DNA of 64,000 nt from G963674835 sp963674835 (GTDB lineage: Bacteria; Planctomycetota; Planctomycetia; Pirellulales; Thermoguttaceae). Shown one piece after another: positions 28,075 through 36,755 of this stretch (positions are counted from its first letter, which is position 1; every line of letters begins with the position of its first letter). The translations under genes and the position numbers were made by a program. The stretch spans positions 2,108,001 to 2,172,000 of the forward strand of contig CAXXKC010000003.1 of the NCBI GenBank assembly GCA_963674835.2, in the 5' to 3' direction. The notes below the pieces were generated by a model. That model was not told the DNA's origin and ran no database searches. It saw nothing but the letters and a program-made list of their open reading frames with translations.

Positions 28075-29412
28075 ATGAACGTGGTCCAGTGGTACTATGC
28101 CAAGAATAACGAGCAGTTTGGGCCGATTCTCTCGGCCGAACTGAGGCGATTGGCGGAGACGGGCCAACTTGGGCCGGAGGATCTGGTCTGGCGACCGGGA
28201 ATGGAAGACTGGGCCGCGGCATCGCTCGTCAAGGGGCTATTCGACGGCAGTCCATCGGTAGCGGTGAAGGATTCGGCGACCGCGACGAAGGACTCGCAGC
28301 CATCGGTGAAGGAGGCGTCGGGAGCCGTTGGAGAGACGCCCGCGGCGGCCAGAGACGTGCAGGCAACCGCCCGAGAGTCGCAAGGAGCGGCGAGAGATTC
28401 GCGCACGGTGAAGGACTCGCAAGCCGTGCGAGATTCGCGGGCGGCGGTGAAGGACTCGCGGCCGACGAACAGCGCGGCGGCGGTCTTCAAGGTCGAGCCG
28501 GTAGCGACGGACGTGGAGAACAGCGTGACGCCCAACAGCCTGGACGCCTCGCCCGCCGCTCGGCCGGCGCCCCTTCCGCGGCCCGCCGAGCACATCTTGG
28601 ATCATCTTCTCGGGGCGATCAAGGGGAACTTGACCGGGCGATTCGTCGACGCCACGGCAATGATCTTCCGCGCGTGCGGCTACTACGGGCTGTACGCGGC
28701 GATGGTCGTCCTGGGGTTGTTTGCGGTGGTTGCCGGGCTGAGCGGGGTAGCGAGGGACAGCGTGATCCTGGCGCTGGTCATCATTCCCTTGCTGATCCTG
28801 TTTCAGTATGTTGCCTACCGGTTTCTGGGCGCGCTGCAGCGGTTGAACCGGGCCACGCCGGGCCGCTTGGGCTCCAGCGCCGTGCTCGACTGTTTCGCGC
28901 TTCTGAGCCTGTTCGCGGGAACCGCAGCTTTGATCGGGCTGGCGATTCTGGCGGTTCAGACGCAGACGGTCGGCATGGTATTGTCGGCGGTCGCGGCATT
29001 CATCATCTGCCAATACCTGGCCGTCATCGCCATGAATCCGGCGGTGGTGTATTTCACCGTGGGCGATACGGGGAGTGCGGGAGAGGAGGCCCTGTCGCTG
29101 ATCTCGTGCCTATTGAAGGTGATCCTGCTGCGGATGGCTCCCGTACTTTTCGGCGTGGGCGTAGTCTGCGGGGTCGTGGGCCTGGGCTACGCCACGCTTG
29201 TTCTTCTGCTGGCCGGGCAAGGAAGCACGAGTCTGGCGATCTTGACGGCGCGGACGGCAATTGCGGTGTTGTGCATGTCGGCCGTGCTGCCTCTTGCCGC
29301 GTATCTCTCGTTCCTTTCTCTGCACCTGGGCATCGACGTGCTGCGGGGGCTCGTGCGGCTGGCCGATCCGCAGGACAGACGCCGGTACGACGGCACCGCG
29401 GGGCCGAAGTAG
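28075..29412 (+). CDS. GYF-domain membrane protein with a repetitive linker
   Basis: The protein has 445 residues, starting behind GGAGGGGG. Residues 1-58 form a GYF_2 domain (WYYAKNNEQFGPILSAELRRLAETG...DLVWRPGMEDWAAAS), a module that binds proline-rich or other short peptides. Residues 60-130 are a low-complexity linker built of short VKDS/ARDS units. About six membrane helices follow (about 190-420). The plan matches many planctomycete proteins in which a cytosolic GYF_2 or zinc-ribbon head is joined to a membrane bundle; the partner and function are unknown. The gene is monocistronic as far as the window shows. Confidence 0.75.
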   Translation: MNVVQWYYAKNNEQFGPILSAELRRLAETGQLGPEDLVWRPGMEDWAAASLVKGLFDGSPSVAVKDSATATKDSQPSVKEASGAVGETPAAARDVQATARESQGAARDSRTVKDSQAVRDSRAAVKDSRPTNSAAAVFKVEPVATDVENSVTPNSLDASPAARPAPLPRPAEHILDHLLGAIKGNLTGRFVDATAMIFRACGYYGLYAAMVVLGLFAVVAGLSGVARDSVILALVIIPLLILFQYVAYRFLGALQRLNRATPGRLGSSAVLDCFALLSLFAGTAALIGLAILAVQTQTVGMVLSAVAAFIICQYLAVIAMNPAVVYFTVGDTGSAGEEALSLISCLLKVILLRMAPVLFGVGVVCGVVGLGYATLVLLLAGQGSTSLAILTARTAIAVLCMSAVLPLAAYLSFLSLHLGIDVLRGLVRLADPQDRRRYDGTAGPK

Positions 29413-29500
29413 CCTCTCGCTACTTGCTGCGATCGCGATCGCTGGTGTCGCTGCCCCACGTCAGGCAATGGGTCCGTCGGCCGGGGCGCAGACGATTGGC

Positions 29501-30250
29501 TTAAGCTTCGTCGCCTCTTCCACCTAGGGCGAGCGGGCGAATTCCGCCTTTGAGCTTGGTGATGCGCCAGAGGCCGACGGGGTTGTCGGCCGGCACGGCA
29601 CGTTCCATGTCGAGACGGACGAAGAAGGTCGTTTTGGTTCCCTTTTTGTCGTAGGTCACCGCGTAGACCTGAGAGATGTAATCATTGCCGTCGGCGCGCG
29701 ATTGGCTCTCAGTATCGTAGTAGCGCACTTGGGCCTTGCCCGACAAGGCCGTTAGAGCGCGGACTTCGGGACGGTTGCGGTAGTATTCGCGCATGCGGGC
29801 CGCCATGTCCTGCTTGCTGTCGTAGCGGGCCTCGTCGGGGGAGGAAGGAGCCATCATGGGCGGAACCACGAGCAACTGGGCGACCTTCACATTCCGATTC
29901 AGTTGCATGTCGAACCAATACTTGGCAAAGGTCTGCGCCTCGCTGCGGACGAGGAATCGATTGGTGTAGACATCGGTGATCGGTCCGACGGTGCAGACGA
30001 GCGAGATGAACAAGGCCAGCAGCGCCACCTTTCTTCCCAGCATCGGCGGGTCGCTGCGGGTGATACGGCGCAGGGACACGATCGCGAGGACAACAGCGAA
30101 CAACGCGACACACCACATGACCATCGTCAGCCAGGCGGTTAATGACAACAGAGCGAAACCCAAGGCGACAATGGCCAGGGCGCAGATGGGCCGGTAGCTC
30201 GTGTCCTCACCCTTCGGGCGGTCGTCTGCATCATAGTCGAATTCGTCCAT
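29501..30250 (-). CDS. Small membrane protein with an extracytoplasmic C-terminal domain
   Basis: The protein has 249 residues. It starts with an acidic tail (MDEFDYDADDRPKGED), then has three hydrophobic segments (about 20-110) with ITRSDPPMLGRKVALLALF between them, as in DUF4190-like proteins. The rest (about 115-249) is soluble and unidentified. The ATG at 30250 is chosen because GGAAGGA lies 9 bases before it; an ATG three codons upstream is too close to that site. It starts 37 bases after the cvpA gene and probably belongs to that transcript. No function is assigned. Confidence 0.7.
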   Translation of the reverse strand: MDEFDYDADDRPKGEDTSYRPICALAIVALGFALLSLTAWLTMVMWCVALFAVVLAIVSLRRITRSDPPMLGRKVALLALFISLVCTVGPITDVYTNRFLVRSEAQTFAKYWFDMQLNRNVKVAQLLVVPPMMAPSSPDEARYDSKQDMAARMREYYRNRPEVRALTALSGKAQVRYYDTESQSRADGNDYISQVYAVTYDKKGTKTTFFVRLDMERAVPADNPVGLWRITKLKGGIRPLALGGRGDEA

Positions 30251-30287
30251 TGGAGGCATTCCTTCCAGATTCGTCTTGCGATCGTGA

Positions 30288-30953
30288 TTATCTGTCGGGG
30301 GCGGCACCCTTTTCGGGGCAGATACCTTTTCCCATCTTGACGTTCTGTTCGAGGGCGGCGCGGCGTTCGGTGTACTTAGCGATGAACTCGCCCTTGGGAT
30401 CGAACATGGCCACCGACTCCCCGCCGTATTTGTCGCGGTCGGCCTCGGCGACAGAGCGACTGAACGAGCCGCGCGACTGCGACTGCATGAATCCGAGCCA
30501 CATTCGGTCTGGAGCGGTGCCCATGAACATGCTTTCGCCGGGCTTGAATCCTTCGAAGAGGAAGTTTCGGGCCAGCGGAGCCGTGTTGAGGGTCATGAGC
30601 GCGAAGCAGAGGATCGCCCAGCCGACAAAGGCGGCAAACACGACGCTTCCGATGCGATCGGCGATTTGCAGGAAGCGAACGTTCACTTTGGAAACCAAGC
30701 CCGTGAGTATCTGGAAGATTAGCACGAAGACGATGAACAGGAGCCAAAGCGAGACGAAATCCCAGGCATAGGTGAGCAGGGGAAGCATGCCATCGAGCGC
30801 TCGGGCGAGGGGCTCGAAGAAGTTGGTCGCCAACAAGCCGGCCATCACGATGTTGACCAAGCGGACGGCGTTGCTCCACATGCCGTTGTTGTAAAGGAGA
30901 GCCAGACTGATGAACACGATCAGTCCGAGCAGTGCGGGCAGAATGAACGTCAT
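30288..30953 (-). CDS. CvpA family membrane protein
   Basis: The protein has 221 residues. Four membrane helices occupy about 1-125: MTFILPALLGLIVFISLALL, AVRLVNIVMAGLLATNFFEPL, FVSLWLLFIVFVLIFQILTG, and IGSVVFAAFVGWAILCF. This order and the LVNIVMAGLLA region match the CvpA/colicin V production family, whose members in E. coli help with membrane stability and purF expression context. The C-terminal 80 residues are soluble and charged. It lies between the GspE-like gene and a small membrane protein gene on the same strand. Confidence 0.75.
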   Translation of the reverse strand: MTFILPALLGLIVFISLALLYNNGMWSNAVRLVNIVMAGLLATNFFEPLARALDGMLPLLTYAWDFVSLWLLFIVFVLIFQILTGLVSKVNVRFLQIADRIGSVVFAAFVGWAILCFALMTLNTAPLARNFLFEGFKPGESMFMGTAPDRMWLGFMQSQSRGSFSRSVAEADRDKYGGESVAMFDPKGEFIAKYTERRAALEQNVKMGKGICPEKGAAPDR

Positions 30954-31036
30954 GAGTCACGTATCGGGTTTTTGGAGGTCGCGGAACGATGGTTTCTCGG
31001 TTCGGCCGCCACGTTCGAGCGGGTCGGTCACGGTGG

Positions 31037-32797
31037 TTACTGCTTCAGCACACGCATCAACTCCGGCAGGGAGGTCACGCCCTTGGCAACGAGAACGAGG
31101 CCCTCTTCCTGGAGGCCGTGGTGCCCACTGCGGCGCACAATCTGGCGGAGGGCATCGGCCTTGGCATTGTCCAGCAGGGCCTGTCGATAGGTGTCGTCGA
31201 CATTGAGGAGTTCGAAGATTGCGGTTCTGCCGACGTAGCCGACACCCTGGCAATGTTCGCACACCTCTTCGGGCTGCTGAGGTGGACGGTAGAAGGCTTG
31301 CACGCGGTCGGGCGGAATGCCCAACTGACGGAGGGCCTCGGGCGAGGGCTGATAGGCCTCCTTGCATTGGTCGCAGAGTTTGCGAATGAGGCGTTGGCTA
31401 AGGACGGCCGTAAGATTGTCGACGAACAGTTCCGGCGTGGGTTTGAGGGCGAGGACGCGCAGAGGCGCCTCGGCCGCATCGCGGGCGCGGACCGTGGAGA
31501 CAATCAACCGATCCTTGGCGATTTCCTCGCAGACCATGTCGATCGTTTCGGCGTTGACCAGATCGCGGATGATTACGACGTTTGGCTCTAACAGGAAGAG
31601 ATCCGAGAGGATGTCGGCGGGGCTTTGCTGTTCGGAAGCGTTATAGGTGTGCACCGGGACGTTCTCAACCTCTTCATAGCGGTTGTCGGCCTCTTCGACC
31701 GTGATGAACTCCCGCAAGAAGCGATCGCAACTGCGCAAGACGACATTGGTGGTGGTCCGGAGGCCATTGGCAGGCATGGACGACAAGAGGACGAATCCGC
31801 GGTGCTGTTCCAGGCAGTCGCGCAACTGGTCCTGCATCTTGGAACGCATGCCCAGTTCATCGAGGTTCTTGAAGGGGTTCTTGCTACCCTCGAACTGGAC
31901 CATTACGCGTTCACCCGTTCTGGTTCCTTGGCTGGTGAACGTAGCGGCGTAGTCGGCGCCGTTGAACTTGGCAACGAACTTGCCATCCTGGCGACTTTGT
32001 CGATCCTGGGGATTGAGGCCACAGAGCGACTTGAGGGCTTCGAGGAGCCCATCGCCCAGCGCCCGTTCCTGAGATTCTCCCTGGTGCCAGACGCCGTCGA
32101 CGAGGAAGCGGACGGCGACGGCTTCCTGGGTGTAGTCGAGGATGGCGGCATCGGCGCGTCGTTCCAGAGCATCGGCCATCATTTGGCGAGCGTCGCGGAA
32201 GCCGGGGCATTGGCGGGCGACCAGAAGGTTGGCTCTGTCGTCGCGTTCGGTGGGGCCGCCGCGGGCGTTGAGGATGACGGGGGGTCCGGTTTCGTGGGGG
32301 TCGCGCCATTCGGACTCGATCTTGATTCCGATTTTGCCCAAGCCCTTGGCAGCCAAGTAGCGGAGGTGGGGGCCGGTGAGCACACGTTCGTGCAGCGGCA
32401 CTGCGGAGTTGCGGGTGATGACGTACAGGATGAGCGGGACCAAATAGGCGACGAGCAAGAGGGGGAAGCTGGCCCAGAACGTGGGGATCAGCCACATCAA
32501 GAGCAGGGCCGCCAAGAAGGTGAAGAAGATGATGGGGTTCCAGCGCAGGTAGTCTTGTTTCGTCTCCTGCGCATCGGTGCTGACCCAATCGGTGGTGCGC
32601 ACCCAGAGGAGGAACAAGAGCCAGCAAGCGAAGAACTTGAACAGATTCAGGTAGAAGCCGGGTCCGCTCCAGCCGGGCTGCAGTTGTCCGGCGTTGGGGG
32701 CGGGGGTGGGCACGGGGACAACTTGAGCCAGCACGTTCGCCGAGGAGAACATGCAGATCAGTGCAACGGCAGCCGACATGAGCAACAAACGACGCAT
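31037..32797 (-). CDS. GspE/PilB-like protein with degenerate Walker A and N-terminal membrane segments
   Basis: The protein has 586 residues. It begins with a signal peptide (to about residue 25, SSANVLA) and three membrane helices (about 50-66, 89-106, 108-127), then a type II/IV secretion ATPase-like body (about 195-586). The C-terminal zinc site CDQC (475-478) and CEHC (513-516) followed by GVGYVGRTAIFELL is typical of PilB/GspE. The Walker A position (about 336-350) reads LLSSMPANGLRTTT instead of GPTGSGKTTT, losing the Lys and Gly-rich loop; the His box is VSTVRARDA instead of LSTLHTNDA. It therefore probably does not hydrolyse ATP. Its ATG overlaps the pilT stop by one base, so the pair are made together. 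Confidence 0.8.
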   Translation of the reverse strand: MRRLLLMSAAVALICMFSSANVLAQVVPVPTPAPNAGQLQPGWSGPGFYLNLFKFFACWLLFLLWVRTTDWVSTDAQETKQDYLRWNPIIFFTFLAALLLMWLIPTFWASFPLLLVAYLVPLILYVITRNSAVPLHERVLTGPHLRYLAAKGLGKIGIKIESEWRDPHETGPPVILNARGGPTERDDRANLLVARQCPGFRDARQMMADALERRADAAILDYTQEAVAVRFLVDGVWHQGESQERALGDGLLEALKSLCGLNPQDRQSRQDGKFVAKFNGADYAATFTSQGTRTGERVMVQFEGSKNPFKNLDELGMRSKMQDQLRDCLEQHRGFVLLSSMPANGLRTTTNVVLRSCDRFLREFITVEEADNRYEEVENVPVHTYNASEQQSPADILSDLFLLEPNVVIIRDLVNAETIDMVCEEIAKDRLIVSTVRARDAAEAPLRVLALKPTPELFVDNLTAVLSQRLIRKLCDQCKEAYQPSPEALRQLGIPPDRVQAFYRPPQQPEEVCEHCQGVGYVGRTAIFELLNVDDTYRQALLDNAKADALRQIVRRSGHHGLQEEGLVLVAKGVTSLPELMRVLKQ

Positions 32798-33945
32798 CAG
32801 AGTATTCCAGGTTCCATGACTTCGATGCCCTTGAGTGCCATTTTCAGCGCTTCGGGGTTGGGCGCCACCTCGAAGGCCGTTGCGCGGTCGATCATCCGTT
32901 GCTGTACGAGTCCCTTGAGGCTGGTTGTGAAACTCTGCATTCCCTCCTTCTCGCCGATGCGGATGGCATCGTGCAGTTTTTCGTCGGCCTCTTCGAGGAT
33001 CAACTTGCGGACGATAGGGCTGAAAGTCATGATCTCGCAAGTGGGTACGCGTTGGACACCCTGTTTGATCGAGGGGAGGAGCTTCTGGGCGACGATGGCC
33101 TTCATATTGAAAGCGAGGTTGCTGCGGATGGCGGGATGCATGGCCTCCGGGAAGAGGTCCAGGATGCGCCCGATGGTGCTGGGCGCGGTCGAGGCGTGGA
33201 TGGTTCCGAAGACGAGGTGGCCGGTCTCGGCGGCCTGCATGGCGGTTTCGAACGTTTCGCGGTCACGCATTTCGCCGACGAGGATGATATCGGGGTCTTG
33301 TCGGACGGCATGCTTCATGCCGATCATGAAGTCCTTGACATCCATGCCGATCTCGCGCTGGTTGATCAGGCATTTGTCCTCGGTGAAGGTGAACTCGATG
33401 GGGTCTTCGAGGGTGAGGATGTGCTTGCGGTAGTTGCGGTTGATCCAGTTGAGCATCGAGGCAATCGTCGTGCTTTTGCCGGAACCGGTGATTCCTGCCA
33501 GCAGAACCATGCCCTGGGAGAACTTGCAGAGTTCGTAGAGGATGACGGGCAAGAAGAGCGCTTCGAGGTTGGGGATTTTGTTGTTGACGCGGCGTGCGAC
33601 GAGTCCGACGTGTCCCATCTGCTGGAGCACGTTGACACGGAACCGCCAACGGAGGTCGTCGATATCGAGGGCGTAGGCGAAGTCGGCGCCGCCGTTCTCG
33701 TCGAAGATTCTGCGGTTTCGTTCGTCCATCATAGGGAAAATGAGTCGGACCATTTCCTCATCTTCGATTGGCCCACGATTCAGGGGGCGCAGACTGCCGG
33801 CGACACGGACAATGGGGGGTGAACCGACTTTCAAATGCAGGTCGCTGCCCTCGAGCTTCACGACGGCGCGAAAGAGCTTGTCGATTTCGAGCTCTCCGTG
33901 CTTGCCTTTGAAACGTGCAACATCGCCCTCGAGCGATACGGCCAT
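32797..33945 (-). CDS. pilT: PilT-type retraction ATPase
   Basis: The protein has 382 residues, close to the family norm. It has an N-terminal PAS-like region (SDLHLKVGSPPIVRV), Walker A GITGSGKST (151-159), the Asp box EDPIEFTF, Walker B DIILVGEMRDRET, and the His box HLVFGTIHASTA. PilT hexamers drive type IV pilus retraction at the inner membrane. No other pilus gene is in the window. The next gene encodes a related but catalytically ruined protein, so the two might form a mixed complex (inference). It lies 25 bases after hisF. Confidence 0.9.
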   Translation of the reverse strand: MAVSLEGDVARFKGKHGELEIDKLFRAVVKLEGSDLHLKVGSPPIVRVAGSLRPLNRGPIEDEEMVRLIFPMMDERNRRIFDENGGADFAYALDIDDLRWRFRVNVLQQMGHVGLVARRVNNKIPNLEALFLPVILYELCKFSQGMVLLAGITGSGKSTTIASMLNWINRNYRKHILTLEDPIEFTFTEDKCLINQREIGMDVKDFMIGMKHAVRQDPDIILVGEMRDRETFETAMQAAETGHLVFGTIHASTAPSTIGRILDLFPEAMHPAIRSNLAFNMKAIVAQKLLPSIKQGVQRVPTCEIMTFSPIVRKLILEEADEKLHDAIRIGEKEGMQSFTTSLKGLVQQRMIDRATAFEVAPNPEALKMALKGIEVMEPGIL

Positions 33946-33970
33946 GAAGCGTCTCCTTTTGCGTCGGCGT

Positions 33971-34738
33971 TTAGAGTCGGACGGGAACTCCGCGCCGCTG
34001 CATGATCTCCTTGGTTTGGCGGATGGAAAACTCGCCGAAGTGAAAGATACTCGCCGCCAACGCCGCCTCGGCACCCCCAATGAGGATAGCATCGGCAAGA
34101 TGGTCCGGGCAACCCGCGCCACCGCTGGCAACCACGGGTATGGTAACGGCCTTGGTGACGGCGGCGGTGATTTCCAGGTCGTAGCCGTCCTTGGTGCCGT
34201 CGGCATCCATGGAGGTGAGGACGATCTCGCCGGCTCCGAGGCGTTCGACCTCGCGGGCCCAGGCGACGGCCTCAAATCCGGTGCCAATTCTGCCACCGTT
34301 GATGTGGACTTCCCAGAATTCGTTGCCGTCTCTTGATACGCGTTTAGGATCGATATTGACGACGATGCACTGACTGCCAAAGCGCCGAGCCGCTTGGCGA
34401 ACGAAGTCGGGGTTGCGGCAGGCCGCAGAATTGATGGAGACCTTATCGCTTCCGGCGTTGAGCAGGGCGCGGATGTCGTCGATGGTGCGAATGCCTCCCC
34501 CCACCGTTAGGGGCATGAAGATGACTTCAGCGGTTCGCTGAACCACATTGAGCAGTATATCTCGCCCCTCGTGGCTGGCGGTGATATCGAGGAAGACGAG
34601 TTCATCGGCCCCCTCTTGCTCGTAGCGGGAGGCGACCTCGACGGGATCGCCTGCATCCCGGAGGTTGAGGAAGTTGGTACCTTTGACGACCCTCCCCCGA
34701 TCGACGTCGAGGCAGGGGATGACGCGCTTGGCAAGCAT
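33971..34738 (-). CDS. hisF: Imidazole glycerol phosphate synthase cyclase subunit
   Basis: This 255-residue (beta/alpha)8 barrel converts PRFAR to imidazole glycerol phosphate and AICAR, using ammonia from HisH. Catalytic Asp11 is in IPCLDVDRGRVVKG, the second catalytic Asp in CIVVNIDPKRV, and phosphate-binding loops are LTVGGGIRT and PVVASGGAGCPDH. The start MLAKRVIPCLD is the family norm. No other histidine gene is in the window; its partner hisH must be elsewhere. It heads the group hisF-pilT-GspE-like. Confidence 0.96.
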   Translation of the reverse strand: MLAKRVIPCLDVDRGRVVKGTNFLNLRDAGDPVEVASRYEQEGADELVFLDITASHEGRDILLNVVQRTAEVIFMPLTVGGGIRTIDDIRALLNAGSDKVSINSAACRNPDFVRQAARRFGSQCIVVNIDPKRVSRDGNEFWEVHINGGRIGTGFEAVAWAREVERLGAGEIVLTSMDADGTKDGYDLEITAAVTKAVTIPVVASGGAGCPDHLADAILIGGAEAALAASIFHFGEFSIRQTKEIMQRRGVPVRL

Positions 34739-35211
34739 GGGCATCTCACGGACAACGATCACCCGGGCAGAAACGGTTGAACGGTTTGCCGAAACTGCCA
34801 AACTTTCACTCTAAGTCCCCGCCCGCTAGCGGTCAACGGGCTGGCGCGCAACGTGGACATATTGGTGAGGCAGATTTTGGTCGGTATGGGACAGCGCCTT
34901 CGGATGGAGCGATTGGGTCGGAGGACGTTGGGTTGCTGCATGGCCTGTGGGACCGAGCGGGGGCAGGAAAGCCCGCGGACTGCGGCTTGCCGAAGCGAAG
35001 CGGCGTCGCGATCCCCGCGATGGGGTAATCGCAGTCTTGCCAGAGCAGGATAGGCGTGCGGCGAGGCCCAAGAAGGAGTCGCTCGCGGCAGAGATGGTTG
35101 CGAGTAGATGCTTGCCAGGCGCCGGTGAGCGGAGCACAATGGGGGGAATCGTGAGTGGGGGCGCCTGATCGGTTGGCGCAGAGTGACTTCCTCTATTTCT
35201 GGGAAGGTTCG
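34739..35211. other. Intergenic region between hisF and the DUF1080 gene
   Basis: This 473-bp region lies between two divergent genes and should carry both promoters. I see no recognisable gene, riboswitch, operator or repeat in it. Confidence 0.4.
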
Positions 35212-36198
35212 ATGATGAGACTTCAAGGATCCCTTTTGGCGGTGTTGTTGGTTTTCGTTTCGGTGACTGTTGCGGTCGCGAGCGATTCGCATGGCAAGGC
35301 TTTCACCGATCCGGCGAAGGCCGGTCCCGATTTCAAGGTCCAGGGCGAGTACCTGGGCGAAGTGAATGGTTCGGTTTATGGGGTGCAAGCCGTCGCGCAG
35401 GGAGATGGGCGATTCGAGGTGGTCGTCTTTCCGCAAGGTCTGCCCGGCGCGGATGCCATTATGTGGGACCGGATGACCGGAGAAGGTCAGACCAAGGACG
35501 GAGTGACCAAATTCAATTCCGCTGATGGCCAAGTGACGGCGACCGTAAAAGACAATGCCCTGGTAGTCACGGGGGCTGGCGGCGAAAAGCTGGGGACGCT
35601 GAAGAAGGTGGAGCGTAAGAGCCCCACGCTCGGTGAGAAGCCGCCGAAGGGCGCAGTCGTGCTGTTCGACGGGAAGAACGCCGATCAGTTCGAAGGCGGG
35701 CAGATGACGGAGTGCGGGCTGCTGAAGGTGGGCTGCGTGAGCAAGAAGAAGTCCAAGGATTTCACGATGCACCTCGAATTCCGCACGCCGTTCATGCCTG
35801 AAGCGCGCGGCCAAGGCCGAGGCAACAGCGGTGTGTACCTTCAAGGCCGCTACGAAGTGCAAGTGCTCGATTCGTTTGGTCTCGAAGGGCGCGACAACGA
35901 ATGCGGCGGCATTTACCAGATCGCCGCCCCGAAGGTGAACATGTGCCTGCCGCCGTTGAGCTGGCAGACGTACGACATCGATTTCACTGCGGCGAAGTTC
36001 GACGACAAGGGCAAGAAGACCGCAGACGCCAAGGTGACCGTGAAGCAGAACGGTGTGGTGATCCACGACAACCTGGCGCTTCCGCACGTGACTCCGGGTG
36101 GCCCGCTGGGCAGCGAGTCGGCGGAACCCGGTCCGTTGTTCCTTCAGAACCATGGCAACCCGGTGAACTTCCGCAATATTTGGGTGGTCGAGAAATAG
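35212..36198 (+). CDS. Secreted DUF1080 protein (3-keto-disaccharide hydrolase family)
   Basis: The protein has 328 residues. A signal peptide (MMRLQGSLLAVLLVFVSVTV...VAS) is followed by a linker domain (about 30-145) and a DUF1080 concanavalin-like domain (about 155-328): VVLFDGKNADQFEG, MHLEFRTPFMP, RGNSGVYLQGRYEVQVLDSFG, and PVNFRNIWVVEK. Members in planctomycetes are secreted glycan-active proteins; some hydrolyse 3-keto-glycosides. The active site is not clearly defined for this branch. The start follows GGAAGG. A small membrane protein gene starts 6 bases after it. Confidence 0.88.
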   Translation: MMRLQGSLLAVLLVFVSVTVAVASDSHGKAFTDPAKAGPDFKVQGEYLGEVNGSVYGVQAVAQGDGRFEVVVFPQGLPGADAIMWDRMTGEGQTKDGVTKFNSADGQVTATVKDNALVVTGAGGEKLGTLKKVERKSPTLGEKPPKGAVVLFDGKNADQFEGGQMTECGLLKVGCVSKKKSKDFTMHLEFRTPFMPEARGQGRGNSGVYLQGRYEVQVLDSFGLEGRDNECGGIYQIAAPKVNMCLPPLSWQTYDIDFTAAKFDDKGKKTADAKVTVKQNGVVIHDNLALPHVTPGGPLGSESAEPGPLFLQNHGNPVNFRNIWVVEK

Positions 36199-36203
36199 CG
36201 GGT

Positions 36204-36596
36204 ATGGACGACAAGGATCCTGACGACAGCGATCCTGACGATATCTATCCACTCGGTCCGCCAGGGAAGACCCTGGCGGACCATGAGTATACGGTTCTGC
36301 CGCTGTACCACGAGCCGGAGATCGAGGAGCCGGCTAAAAAGGAGCCGTTGCGCTTGCAGTTCACGCTGGCCCAGTTGCTTTGGGCCATGACGTTCGTGGC
36401 GGTGGGACTGAGCGTGGTGCAGTGTTTTCCGGTGGACTTCGCGCGACCGATCGCGGCGGTCGCCGGGATTGGTTTGCTGGTGAGCCTTGGGGTTCTGGAG
36501 CTCACTCACCCACAGGACAACCGGATCTACGTGGTCTGGTGGATCGGCGTGGGGATCTATGTGCTGAGCAGCTTGGCGGCCGTGTTTCGGGGGTAG
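36204..36596 (+). CDS. Small membrane protein, hypothetical (130 aa)
   Basis: The N-terminus is very acidic (MDDKDPDDSDPDDIYP) and the C-terminal half has three hydrophobic segments (about 52-73, 78-95 and 107-127), the last with VYVVWWIGVGIYVLSSLAAV character. It has no recognisable domain beyond that. The ATG at 36204 lies 6 bases after the DUF1080 stop, so the genes are co-transcribed, and a strong hairpin follows at 36606-36629. Confidence 0.7.
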   Translation: MDDKDPDDSDPDDIYPLGPPGKTLADHEYTVLPLYHEPEIEEPAKKEPLRLQFTLAQLLWAMTFVAVGLSVVQCFPVDFARPIAAVAGIGLLVSLGVLELTHPQDNRIYVVWWIGVGIYVLSSLAAVFRG

Positions 36597-36605
36597 GCAA
36601 AAGGA

Positions 36606-36629
36606 AACCCCCGGGCTGATCCGGGGGTT
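36606..36629 (+). terminator. Terminator-like hairpin
   Basis: AACCCCCGG (36606-36614) pairs perfectly with CCGGGGGTT (36621-36629) across a 6-base loop. It lies 10 bases after the stop of the small membrane gene. There is no clear T-run, so termination efficiency is uncertain. Confidence 0.6.
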
Positions 36630-36660
36630 GGAGGGGCTAGTGGAGCGCGTCGGCTGGACC

Positions 36661-36755
36661 GCGTGCGAGTCGCACTTAACCGTAGCGTTCGCGGCGGCGT
36701 GTTTCTGCGGTTTCGAAAGCGAAATACACGCTACCGTCACGCCGAATGCGCTCTA
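36661..36755 (+). repeat. Dispersed palindromic repeat, copy 2
   Basis: This is a full copy of the family: CGAGTCGCACT end, CCGTAGCGTT, GGCGGCGTGTTTCTGCGG, the small hairpin TTTCGAAAGCGAAA, ACACGCTAC, and the end GCCGAATGCGCTCTAG. Its right end coincides with the TAG stop of the peptidase gene on the minus strand. Confidence 0.85.

Noticed and set aside
31625..33433. A 602-codon plus-strand frame over the GspE-like and pilT genes
   Set aside because: It is antisense to genes with clear motifs and has no domain of its own.
34759..36252. A 497-codon minus-strand frame opposite the DUF1080 gene
   Set aside because: The plus strand has a signal peptide and a full DUF1080 domain; the minus frame is a shadow.
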